Assembly (NCBI GenBank): GCA_025991245.1
Contig: BQMJ01000015.1
Span: 222,622 to 286,621 of the forward strand
Length of the DNA: 64,000 nucleotides
Source of the DNA: Galdieria partita
Taxonomy: Eukaryota; Rhodophyta; Bangiophyceae; Galdieriales; Galdieriaceae
Direction: 5' to 3'
Under the pieces are notes generated by a model. That model saw nothing but the letters and a program-made list of their open reading frames with translations, was not told where the DNA came from and did no database searches. Both the position numbers and the translations under genes were made by a program. Shown in pieces: positions 32,766 to 44,409 of this stretch; position 1 is the stretch's first letter; each line of letters opens with the position of its first letter.

Positions 32766-35165
32766 CTACTCTGTTGAAACTCCTTGCAACCTGAACAAAA
32801 TTTTCACAATATCTTGGTCTTTGATTCCAATCTGCTTTAAATCTTGAAAGGTGATATATTTTAAAACAGATAACGAAAGACGCGGAAGCTTCGAAATATA
32901 TGTACGGACTCTATTCTCATCAAGTCCCACCTGATGAAGAAGAAAAGTATTCCAATCAAATGAGGAACTCATAGAACTTGATGCAGTTACATTTTCTTCG
33001 CCTCTCGTATCTTCCACTTTCATAAGAGTTGTATCTGCAAGTGAACGCACCCGTGAAACATATTCATTGGACATGGACTCGAAGATTGATCTGCACCATT
33101 CTGAAAACTCTTCCCTAAACTCTCCGCGACTCGCCACACGAATTTTATTCAAGGCCTCAACATTTTCTTTTCCTAAGAATTGTTCAAGATTACTTTGGGA
33201 AACAATGACAAGTTGCAATCTTAAAAGTGATCGACTGGTTGCTTCATTGCTCTGAGAAACATTTTCATTCGTCAAGTAGTTGATATCCTCAACAATATTG
33301 CTTTCATTATCAGGAAATAGTACAGACTGATCGTGATGAGTGCAAACCACCACAAACTGAAAACAAAGTTCTGAATAGGTGAACAAGGAAGGTTATTCAA
33401 AACCTTGACGACTCCCTTGAAAAACTTGTCGGCTTCCTTGTCAACATGTCTTCTTGAAAGTTCGCTTTCGTAATAAAATTTGAATTGAAATCCAACAACA
33501 TAACGTGTTTGTCCATTCTGAAGTACAAAATATGCATAAGGACCACTAGAACTGTTATCTTTAGGAATAAAAATACCACAATGTTGCAAATGTTTTCGAT
33601 AATAATCATCAAATGAAAAAGAGACATCTTTCAAGATTGGTAGAGTATAAGGTATAGTTGATTCCTTCGAATACGAAACACTGTCATGTTCAATAAAAGA
33701 ACCTTTAAAGATTCCTGGAATAACAGAATGCACAATACAAGAGAAATTAGAGTAAAGACTTGTTAATAATCGAAATCGTAAGATATTCATAAATACGAAT
33801 TCAAAGAAAACTTCTTTTACCATTGAAGTGTCCGAAATATATCCAAAATTTGACAAAGGCAAAAGCTTCGTTACTTCACGCAAGAACGGATTTTCACTAT
33901 GAGCTTTCAATATAAACTCACAACAACCAATCTTGAATTGACTATTCCAACCAACGACTTCAGTTTCAATGAATTCAGAGTAAAACCCAAAACTTGCAAC
34001 CAAGTCTATCAAATAAGTCTTCGTCCCACAAAGGGTAATTGCAAAGTTATTTGGAAAAATAGTTCCAAGCTGATGATTTAAAAGAACAAATTGATATCTA
34101 AGAAGAGTGGAAGAATCTACTCTCTCCGGAACAATAAAAGTTACTGAATATCTCTCTACATCCCCAAAGACGCTGTCCAACAAACTTTCCATATTGCTAT
34201 CATTGATAATAGGATAAGCTACCGTTTTCACTTTAGCTAAGAGTGCTAGTAACGTGTTTTTTAGAATCAATGGAATTCCTCCAGTCTTCCTCTTCAACAA
34301 TTCTACAAAGCGATCTTTCAAGTCATCCGAACATAAAAACCAATCCTTCAACTTCTTGCCACCCTAGATGAAAAGGTTCAAATAATCTTCAATATTCTTG
34401 AGGTTAAAAGGATTCAACTGCAACATACGCAGGACCACTTTACTCGAACGAGCATCACTCAAACGAGCTGAGATTTCTGCCGTACGACCAGCCAAGTACA
34501 AAATTACTTTTCCCGTATCAAGCAAAGGACGATCTCCAGGAAGAAATTGCGAAAAGGGACATATTTCGGATCGTGTTCTTCAACTTGCATCTCAGTAAGT
34601 TCGCCATAGTGTTTGCTAAGAGCACTTATTTCACTCGGTTCATCAATCATCAAAAACAAATATTGCTTCTGAAAATGTTGAAGAAGGTACCCGATAAAGG
34701 CAGAAAGAGTCGGCCGTTCCATTGCTGCGGAAGTGAATCTAACGGTTTCGTTTGTAGTTTTGCCATTGCCCTCGGCAGCTGCCCAAGCTATATTGAACGA
34801 CAAGGCTTTACGAAACTCAAGATACGGAGCGTCAGGAAAAGAGCTTCCCAGTTTCAAGACAGCTGACAATGTGCTTTCTGCAAAGTGTTTCCAAGAGATT
34901 TGCGGAGCACTCTGAAGGGAGGCATCGGAACAAGTGTCTAGTTGTTGAAAAACTTCTTCGTTGGAACGCTCACGTTGAGCAAAGATATTTAAATAAGCCA
35001 AGAACTGTTGTCCTAGAAAAGTTTTGCCTGCTCCGTAGATATGGGGGGCAAAACAGCACGCCGGACGAGTTAACAAAGTTCCACCATATTCCGTTGTCGT
35101 AAACTGGGAGAGGAAAGTCTCTATGATGGCCTTTCCTCTTCTCTGTCAATTTGTGGTTCTATCAC
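32766..35165 (-). pseudogene. Decayed P-loop ATPase / PD-(D/E)XK-like / SAM-like gene
   Basis: A broken relative of the intact gene at 44,410-47,169, readable end to end on the minus strand. It keeps Walker A (HIYGAGKTF) and Walker B (LFLMIDEPSE), the lid motif KTGGIP, a nuclease-like region with GPYAYFVL and FQFKF, and a C-terminal SAM-like segment after SSSFDWNTFL. Breaks: a frameshift near 35,127, another near 34,550-34,570, an in-frame TAG at 34,365-34,367, and a frameshift near 33,360-33,390. The usual PD acid is lost (GPY instead of GPD). Open pieces are 32766-33386, 33272-34351 and 34504-35076. None of the breaks has intron borders of the local type, so decay is more likely than splicing. 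Confidence 0.8.
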
Positions 35166-36151
35166 ACGAAACATATTCAAAGACTCGAAACAACCTTCAA
35201 ATGGTTTTGTCAAATTAACAAAGCAACCGATGATTTGTCATTATTTTCAGGTGTGGAAATGAGTGTAGTAGTTGAAGAGTTTCTAGTTAGTTATGAAGTT
35301 GAATTAGGAACATTAGTTGCTTTAATTTTAGTTGGCTTCTTTTTCAATTTGTTAATTGGAGTTTTATTTTCAACCTTGAGCTCCAATTGTTCAATTGCTT
35401 TCGTAAACTCCAAGGAATTTTCTTCTGGTTGTTTGGACAACAAGATAAAGTAACATGTGCTACATAGCAAAACTTTCAACTAGAGAAAGAAACCATATTT
35501 TAGAACAACGATTCAGAAAGAGCAGATTCCTATCTCTGTGGTTTAAAACACTACTGAGAAGAGACATATGTGTTGTGACAGTGTACTAAATAGACTTTAT
35601 AGAATATAGTCATATTGCAATTGGCATATGTCACTAAACTATTTGGACTCGTTTTAACTATTGCTTTGAACATAAGAATGTGTCAGTGTACTTCCTTATA
35701 AGCAAAGCCCTCAGAATACTTTTAGTTTAGAGAAAGGCTGTTCCATCAATACTTTGGTTCATCCTTGAAGATTCTTATATCTAGCCGACTTTATATATAA
35801 GCATCCTGGAAACTTTCTACCTGATATTCTGGCTCATAACTACATCTCTATAGTTTCAGTAGATCTGGTACAAACGAAAATTATGTAGAGCTGGCCAAAC
35901 CAAATAAAGACACACGTTCTTCCAAAGTTTCTTTTTTCATAATAGTATGAATCGATTCTAATCAAATCTTATTCAGCTTCTTGTTTTCAGAATGGATCAC
36001 CACTGACTTTATCTTCTATTCATATAAAATATGAAGCAAACACTTGCGACTCGACATAAGACTCAATATTCAAGATTGTCTATTTATCCCAACCCTTTGG
36101 TGAGATAATAAAACTTGAGAAATGCTGCTATTATCAATGGTTTGTACAATA
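35166..36151. other. Gene-free interval between two ATPase-family pseudogenes
   Basis: About 1 kb. A minus-strand frame at 35291-35479 starts with a hydrophobic stretch and has a Lys/Glu-rich helix, and a plus-strand frame at 35151-35453 overlaps it. Neither has recognisable similarity. Nothing else was seen. Confidence 0.4.
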
Positions 36152-36790
36152 TCATTTCCATTCTTCCAATAGAACTCGAAAACTTTCAGGGAATCCTTTT
36201 CTACAAACAAATTCGACATAGAATGGAACTAAAGAACTGCCTTTGGCCTCCCTAAAAGGGAAGGAAGTAAAATAAACAATACTTACACATACTCTCCAAT
36301 CAACACCTTCCGAATCCAATAAACGAAAGTCTACAATGCCACAGGAATCATCTTCTTGAAATATGATTGTGAATTCCTGATTCAAAATCCAATAAAGTAT
36401 GCTTTTTAATTGAGAATCGCCTGTTACTTCTCTCTGTTTCAAGTTATCTCGACTCCTCTTCTTACTACGTCATTGGCAACTTTTGGAAAGTTTCGTTGAG
36501 TTTTGGTCGCTTTCTGTCCTACTTATTGATAAACTAGCTGACTCTGAGCTATTGGGTGCATCTTCCTTGCGGGAACGAGGCAAAAAGTTATTTTCGATAG
36601 AAGCATAGCCATAAATATGATTGTAGAATGAAGATACTGAAACTTGAAACAAGTATACATGCCACTGAGTGCCAACAAAGTCGACATTAATATAGTGAAA
36701 TCGAGGATATCGTTTAGCCAATAATATCCAACAGGAACAAGTCAACTTCTTCACTGGTGGATCAAATATTAGTGGACGAGGTGCTGAAAT
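36152..36790 (-). pseudogene. 3' fragment of RHS/Crinkler-like nuclease gene
   Basis: Matches the last 200 or so residues of the intact gene at 38,340-40,745. The piece from FDPP-VKK onward keeps RYPRFHYINVD, VYLFQVSVSSFYNH and VDFRLLDSEGVDWR, so the nuclease core and C-terminal domain are still readable. A single in-frame TGA near 36,470 separates the two open pieces (36470-36754 and 36152-36442), which are in the same frame. The ATPase half is absent. A cag acceptor-like site precedes the homology, but no upstream exon was found. It is a partial duplicate in the same orientation, about 2.2 kb downstream of the intact copy in that gene's reading direction. Confidence 0.82.
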
Positions 36791-38339
36791 CGCGAATTTT
36801 CCTAATAACGATGAAAACGGTTTTTCCTTTTCACAAGTATAACATAGAACGAACTTCTTTGTTATTTATATTCTCAAACGATGATTGAACATATTTCATG
36901 TTGAAATGTAAATTTTAAGAAAAACGTTGCCTACTTTTTTTTAGATACTGAGCATTATAACGCCTACCCCATTCATTATAATAATACTTTTAGTTTGAAA
37001 GATTAGAGATATTATAAATTAAAGGGAAGAAAGGAAGACTTCTTCTGCATTGGTCTTCATAGAGAAGCTGAAAGATGTAAATCTATTTCATAGAAAATTG
37101 GACTATAATCATTCTCCCAAAGACACAACTTATCCACAAGGCCGCTATATTTCAAGCTGTCAATTTTATGGACAACTCGATTTCTGTTGGTTTGCTTGAT
37201 GTGATGTCGAAATACATTTGTAGCAAATGTAAACAGTTTGATAGTTCTTGTAAACGTTAGGAAACTTTTCTTTAGGTTGTCGAGGCAACAAGATAGTGCG
37301 ACAATTGAAACATAGCTAAATTTCAACTTTAGCTTGTTTCACGTCTTGTTCAAGTAGTTTGGAAGTATTTTAAAAATACCTCATTCATTTGTTGCTTTTC
37401 CTCTATTCTTGCACTATATGACTGTTTTACTAGGGCAGACAAGATTTGAAGTAACTCTTGACAACTCAGTTAGGTTTCTCTACTATTCAAATGCTCTTAG
37501 CTTTTCCAGAATTGTCTATAGTTGACTTTTGATATTTGGAGTGTACCATTTTTGAAGTTTTCAAGACTTTTTCAGTGTGTATAGAGAGTAATGGAAACTA
37601 GAGTACATGTTGTTGACTGTTGTTGGATTGTTTTATTTGTCAAGATCAATTCACGGAGCGTTGTCTTTATATTGTTACTTATTATGTGATTTTCAATAAT
37701 ATGATGTCATTGAGAGTTTTCCTAGACGGGCTGACAAAGTAGATAGAGTCAATAATTGATCCTGCATTTCTTTGCAATTCAGTTATATACTCTATGGATT
37801 ATGAAACACTTGTTCTGTAAATAAGTTGATTTAAAAGATGAATATTTGTTTTTTATCAACATAATTGTCTTCAAAATGACAACTTCTGTGTCTTTGCTGA
37901 CAGGTGCTTGGTTCTCTTTGTGATCGATGATTTCTCCTCCAACAATTTCATTAGCAAAGAATCATTTATCTGACAGACTTTAAGAGCTTCCTGAATACTT
38001 TCTGAATGATAGTTTGGCTGAAAAGCATGTCTCCAAGTTTGAAACAATGTGATTCTATACAACTGGAGATACCCAATAAAGACGCTCTCCAAAGCTGGGT
38101 ACTTGAAATTGAGGTTGTGTGTTGATTTTCATCCAAAGTGCTAAAAATGACTTTGTTTAGGATATGTACATCTTCTATTATTGTAAACCAATCATCCATA
38201 TCAGACTTTCTGCTTCCACAATGATTCATCATTGGCTTGCCAGTCAAGCAAATAAAATATTAAAACATATCATTTATCATAGTCTTTGTAAATCGTAAAG
38301 CTCAAAACAACTCTGCTTCCATCAAAGGATCGTAAAACA
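36791..38339. other. Gene-free interval with a repeat copy
   Basis: About 1.5 kb. Contains family B copy 1 (about 37,330-37,830). Minus-strand frames at 37871-38092 and 37966-38247 could be joined by a 50-bp intron with a weak donor (gtcatt) into a protein of about 110 aa; they have no clear start or known motif, so I do not call a gene. Confidence 0.4.
37330..37830 (+). repeat. Diverged subtelomeric repeat family B, copy 1
   Basis: Resembles about 50,720-51,230 in order and orientation. Shared pieces include ttttactagSRcagacaa, CCTTGACAACTYRGTTA-like text, ccagaattgtc/ctagaattttcc, and agagtcaaYaaYtgatYct. Non-coding; borders approximate. Confidence 0.55.
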
Positions 38340-40745
38340 TCACTTTTCCTTTTCCAACAAAACTCGAAATCTCTCAGAAAAGCCTTCACTACAAAGAAAC
38401 TCAATATAGTCTGGTACTGATAAACTACCTTTGGCCTCCTTAAATGGTAATGGAGTAACATAGACAATACTTATGCAGTGTCGCCAATCAACACCTTTGG
38501 AATCCAATAAACGAAAATCTACAATCCTTCCAGAATCATCTTCTTCTAACGTGATGGTAAACTCTTCATTCAGAATCAAACCAATTAAGCTTAGTAACTG
38601 AGGCTTATCTGTTACTCTTACTCGTCTCCTGTTCTTCTTAGGTTTTTGGCCACTTTGGGAACTTGACATTGATCCTTGTTTGCCTCCTGACCTACTAGTT
38701 GATAAAATAGCCGATTCTGAAGTATTCCATGCATCTTTCTTGAAAGAAGGTGGCAAAAAGGAGTTTTCGATAGCAGCAGAGTCACGATTATGACTATAAA
38801 ATGAAGATATAGATACTTGAAAAAAGTATATATGCCATTGAGAATTCACAATATCCACAAAAATATAGTCAAATCGAGGATATCGTTCTTCCAGTAATAT
38901 CCAACAGGAATGAGTAAACTTTTTCATGGGAGGATCAAATTCATCTCTAATCAACCGAACCCAACTATTACAAGATAAACTCAAGTTTCTATAAGGTTTG
39001 CTATCGGAACGGATCGTCACTTCTTCTGTTCTATTGATGGACCATAAAAAGAATAATTTTTCAAAAGTCTGTCCTCTTGTGCTTGGATCACTTCGATAAC
39101 GTTCAAACAATTCAGCCAAGTAATTCTCAGAAGCATATCTTTTAAGGAAAGAGGATAACAAGATATCACGTGCAACGCTGTTATAAAAGCGTAAGTAGAC
39201 TTCGTCAACTACAACTAATAAACCTCGACTTATATATGCCCCGTCTGCAACCGTAATATTAGGTTTGTTTCTATCCATGAATAGCTTATAAAGCATAGAA
39301 TCAAAATCGCTCTTTTCTCTTCCAGAACTAAGTCCATCAAGATAACCATTGTGCTTTCGTATCATTTCAGAATATAAATTCGAGGTGAAGCGTGTCTTTA
39401 GACTTTCGAAGTTAGCATCAGGACGATCGTTGGCAAGAAATACCATTTTGGCTATCATTCTAGGTACCAACCCAGTAAGTTCGACGACTTCATCTGAATG
39501 TTGACGAAGAATGGGTGGATAATCAGGTAAATCTTGCCACAAGTCAAACTCTTTGAAACTTAGAGGCTCCAAATAGTGTTTGACACCTCCATAACTACTA
39601 GGCAGATTATCTTCAAATTGATGATGCTGTGAACCTGCAATAAGAACTCCACAATAAGGCTGTTCAAGTAAATGAAAAAGTCATTATAACAATAATAGAA
39701 CATTACTTACTGTATTCATCACTTCCATACTGGTATAAAGTCGAAAGAAATCTGGCCACTTATTTGTTTTCTTGCCAAACTCGCGCCACAACACATTATG
39801 TTCATCGATAATAAACATATTGCGTGGTTCAAGCCGCATTATACAGCGACGAATTGCGAAAGCTAGATTCAGATCTTTCTTTTTGATACAAAAATATATC
39901 ACATGCTTAAGAGGAGCACCATTTAAAGCTTCGTAGTCCCATGACTGAAAACTCGGCAACTCGTCCAGAATGGAGAAATTCATGTACAGCAGCATTTTCA
40001 AGTAAAGTGTAACTATTTGAGAGATGTTGCTGATTTCCTCTAACCATGCAGCTGCGTTTCCAATATACTGCAGAGGAATCCTACAATACATTGAAAACAC
40101 AGCTGCCATATACAGCTCTACGCTCTTTCCTACACCACTTGCTGCCGATAGAACATTCTGTCGGCGTGGAAGATTGGGAGCTATCACACCAAGGCTTTCT
40201 ATGAGTCGATTCCACTTCCTAATAAACTCTCTCCTCAGAAAGATTCTAGAGATTTTCCCAGCACTTTTTTCCACTGGAAAATCATCGGGAAACTGCTTGG
40301 GAGCAACCAACTGCGCTAGGTCTTCAAACGTTTCTTTCCCAACTTGGAAAACTTTACCTCCTATTTGTATTTTTTCTCCAAGAACTGAGGCAACAGTTTT
40401 GAAGAAACACTCTTGTTGAAGATTAGGCAGGTTTGTCAACCATACGTTGCTGAACTTTTCGTCAATTTTACAATCGTCTTGTAAAAATATGTCTCTAAAG
40501 TCAATATATCTTTCATTGTCTCTGTCACAACTATTTACGACTGAAGCAAGAATAACTCTTCGACAACCAAAACCAACACGCTTCTTGTCAAAACAAGCCA
40601 ACGGTTTTGTAAAGCTTCTACCCCATAAATGACACTCTTTGGTTCCAAAACACACCTTAGTTTTGGGCGGATACTGAACATTGGTTGAGGAAAGACAAGT
40701 AGAACGAAACGTAAAAGCAAGGCAACCAACAAGCATTGCAACCAT
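38340..40745 (-). CDS. RHS/Crinkler-like P-loop ATPase fused to PD-(D/E)XK-type nuclease
   Basis: Two exons, 39711-40745 and 38340-39659, joined in phase 0 across a 51-bp intron, give 784 aa from ATG 40745. The first residues (MVAMLVGCLAFTFRS) look like a short hydrophobic targeting signal. Walker A is SAASGVGKS at about 200-208 and Walker B NMFIIDEHN at 309-317. TGLVP at 407-411 sits where archaeal-type ATPases have their TGG-P lid motif. The C-terminal half has a nuclease-like pattern: RGQTFEKLFF (E545), PRFDYIFVD (D609), then IYFFQVSISSFYSH (624-635). A basic NLS-like patch (QKPKKNRRRVRV, about 684-694) precedes a last conserved domain. The open frame runs 60 codons further upstream without ATG, so the start is uncertain. 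Function unknown; related families include secreted or nuclear effectors and transposon-linked proteins. Confidence 0.75.
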
Positions 40746-42511
40746 CCAATGTTGTCTCACAATCTCGAAACCGATGAATGGACACTGCAGCCAATCAATA
40801 ATGGCTATGGATTTATGTAGTCTTAGCCAATTGAATGGTTGTTGTGCAAACAAAGAAAAACCCACAAGTTTCACAAAGTTTAAATGAAGTATGTTTGAGT
40901 GGAAAATTTGTCTTCCAATGAACAAGTGTAGACTACAATTTGAGTAATTGTATTTCCTACTATCGATGGAGTTTGACTTGTTCTTTCAAGGAGAAATATT
41001 GAACTGCCTTCTCTTAGTTATCATGATTAGAATGTTGTAAAGTTTGAAAAAGCACGTTGTTATTTATTCAATTTTTATGTCTTTACAATAACTATGTGAG
41101 TGAGGATTCTAGGAGTATCCTTGACATTTGTACATTGTTTACGACAATTGCCAAAGTGTGTCGCGTGCTAAGATAGAAACGGCTCCCTTGCATATGGTTG
41201 ACAAATATTTCTAACACAGTCTTTGAATCTTTCTTATGAAAAATATGCTTTCAAATTATCCAAAATTGGTTTATCTGATACTCTCGTATAATTTATTGTT
41301 TCAACAAGAGTCGTTTACATAGTATTTGTCCGGTTATTTTCAGATGATTGCTTTGCTAAAATGATGGCTTACAATATATATGACAAGTTTTGACTATTTA
41401 ACATAAGGGATTTTCATTTAAAGTCTTTTTCCTTCAGGCTTAATTTGTTTTGCTTTCTAAAGTGACAACAAATAAAAGTACTGCTCTCCATGACATCCAT
41501 TTGAACTAAAGAACAACTTGCAAGTCATTGAGAAGAAACTGTTTCTTCTCTAATAATAGTCATGCCCTGTCAAGAAATTAGATGTACGATATCATCTCAA
41601 GACAATACATACAAGAGTTTTGAAATAAAAGTAGGTCAAGAATTTATTTAAACAACCAAGATCGAGTTGTACGAAATGCCATTTTGTCTTTAAAAGAAAA
41701 GGTCCCAACATATTTCCAAGAAACTGTTTGTATAACAATTTGAGACTGTATTCAAAGGTAAAATGTCAAATGTTGTTATGACTACGAGTTAATCTTGGGT
41801 AACTTATAATGACTCATTAATTTAGTGTTTAAACATCCAATGATTCATTTTTTAATAAATATTCACTTTGTGTGGATTCGTGATCAATCGATCTTCTATG
41901 ATTCCGTTACAACTTTGCATAATCTTCTCTAGGAAGGCGTGTGTATCTTTCTTCTTGAAAAATACGATCGATATTCTCTTGGAGCATTCATTCAATCCAA
42001 TTACATGCATAGCCTATAGAATATTTTCCATTCCTTCTTCGAATAAATTATCTCTTACCTTCCACATTTTCTTCTTGGATTTGCGAGTCAAATAAAACGA
42101 AACTATAAGTTGGCAGCTCCAGAATGTCCAACTAGTCCCCTTTGATGGTTGCACCCGTTGGACTTCAAACAGCGTTGTCAATTGCAAAGATATGAATGAT
42201 CAAATTCAATGTGGTCTCTGACATTGTATTTGCTAGTAGCATAAAGATAACAATATTCTAAACTATGTTCTCGTGATAAGAAAAGTAAACAGTTAATACT
42301 CTTTTATATATACACTCTGTGATTAAAAGAATCTGTGAAAAAGAATGACGAGTGATTTAGGTGATTAGATGACTTTCGACACTGTTCTATGACAATCATC
42401 ACAGACTTTAGAATACCACTAGTACATTTAAAAAGAAGTTTGCAAAAATATTTAATTCAAATGTTGCAGAGCGAATTACCGAATGAACAATTGAATATAC
42501 GAATTCAAACT
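40746..42511. other. Gene-free AT-rich interval
   Basis: About 1.8 kb without a supportable frame. The first 180 bp are the upstream open extension of the nuclease gene. The plus-strand frame at 41868-42095 has no recognisable content. No RNA gene was recognised. Confidence 0.45.
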
Positions 42512-44149
42512 TTATTGCCAACTTAAGAAACTGTGCCGGACTCGTTTAAGTAGATCAAGTCCAAAGTTTTTCAAAAAGGGACGATCAGTAGAAGAGAATG
42601 CCTTTTCAAGTCCATTCAATACTTCTTTGTCAATGAGCATTTCTACATCTCTTTCACAAAGAATAACAAGTTCACAATTGGAAGGAATCGTAAAAGATTC
42701 ACTTTCAATAGACATTCCACTACTGTAGCAACGACTTTGATAACCCAACTCACGTGAGACATTGAATGCCAATTTTGTACCAACTACAATAAGCATACAA
42801 TGATTCTTATCAGGTGCGTTGGATAAAACTTGGTCATGAATAGGAACAAGAAACTTTTTAGCTTCTTCAACAATATCTGACCAGCCAAATCGTTCCGATT
42901 TCCAACGACCTTTACACGCAACTCCCACAATAAGAACTTTGGATTCAACGAGAGATTGTAACTTGAACATAATATCAGGACTATGAGAATTGGTGTCTAC
43001 TGAAATATAGACTTTGTCAAAATAAAGTGCTTCGTGAATAATCTTGTTCCATTCATTACTTCCATAAATTTTCTGTTTCTTATTTGATTCACTCCTTGAT
43101 TCAGAAACACCAACAGATCTCATGTAGTCAAGAGGTGAAGGTTCACTGATAGGAAGTTTCATTTCTTTAAATATGGCAGATAACTGAAATAACAACTCCC
43201 TAAACTCATTTCGTACTTTGGACGAAAGCATCAAAATAAGTCGGATAGCAACAATTCCTTCAAATACTCGACATCTTGAAGAGAAGAAGCAATCAACTGG
43301 CTCTAATTTGAGTGATCCAAGAAGTATCTTTTCCAATAACGAGAGAGATGATAGATGCTCAAAGTTTCCAACGAAAACCTTTGGAATCAGCACTTGAAAA
43401 GTATCCTGATCAATAGGATATCGATAGAGTCCCATTTCATTAATAGCGTCAAACAAATAACATTCCGAGTTCAGTGCATCATATACTTTGAAAGGTATAT
43501 GAAACAGAGCCATCATCAATAATATGCCAAATTCACTCTTTTTATCCTCATCTGAAGTTGATATGTATTGTATAAACGGTTCAGTACAGATTCTTTGGAA
43601 ACCATCCTCATTCATACATGATAGACATTCATCTTTCAACATAAAAGGCTGTCCTCTTGTTTGTACAAAATTCAAAAGCATATTCACTGCACGTGTAAGC
43701 AAACCAGGGACTCCACCGGTACATTCCAATAGTGCCTCTGACAATTCATTTACTGAAAAAGAAGAACTACATAGAATATCACAAACTCGAGATTGAGTCT
43801 GTCCTTTGAGATGGCTTTTTTCAAGGAATTCAATGAGATTGGACGAGCTTAAAGGTGATAACGAAATAAAATGTAGTAACACCCTTGGTCCAAAAGCTAC
43901 AGAATTCTTAATTCTTAAACCCTTGCTTTTCCCAACAACAATGACGAATAGATTGTCCTCTAGACAAAATTCCCAAAGAATACGAAACAAGTCGTTGCGT
44001 TCGAGTCTACTGAAACTTCTTTCACATTCACAATAAGCTGAATTGCAAAATATTATTCCTTCCATTCCTTTTGTTGCGCAACTGGAAAAGAAATCCAACA
44101 ATGATCCTATCCAAATCAATGAATCAGTAGTCGTGAAAGAAAGGACCAC
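42512..44149 (-). pseudogene. 5'-truncated P-loop ATPase-family gene lacking Walker A and SAM-like end
   Basis: A single open frame of 545 codons homologous to the middle of the intact gene at 44,410-47,169. It opens with GTG after an upstream stop, and the Walker A region is missing. Where Walker B (LFIDEIG) should be, it reads GIIFCNSAYCE, so the acids are gone. It keeps LFVIVVGKS, the lid motif CTGGVPGLL, and a nuclease-like region: SPDIMFKL with D392, then IVGVACKGRW with K413. It ends after a conserved LLKRVR without the SAM-like domain. The frame is uninterrupted, so it may be expressed as an ATPase-dead nuclease-like protein, but a truncated gene remnant is the simpler reading. It lies 260 bp from the intact copy, in the same orientation. 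Confidence 0.7.
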
Positions 44150-44409
44150 TTCATTATTATCATTTGTAAAATCGAAAGAATTTTAGCTGAGATTCCGTTT
44201 CACAGCAAGTCTCGCGACAAATAGAGTTGAGTTCTTCGGTAAGAGAAATTCCGAGGACTCACATCTCAAGAATATAAGAATACTTGAAGTGTTGTAAATA
44301 TTCCAAATTTCAATTTGACAACCAAACAACCAGCATCAGATAGTAAGCGCTTCTACCCAACTTTATTCTCCATGAACCACAACAAAGTGATCAATTCAGA
44401 AAAAGAAAA

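Noticed and set aside
35151-35479. Overlapping frames on both strands (100 and 62 codons) near the ATPase pseudogene 5' end
   Set aside because: Each is the shadow of the other, and neither has supporting similarity. The hydrophobic start of the minus frame could be chance.
37871-38247. Possible two-exon minus-strand small gene downstream of the nuclease gene
   Set aside because: Needs a weak donor (gtcatt) unlike local gtaagt/gtatgt types; no clear start and no recognisable domain.
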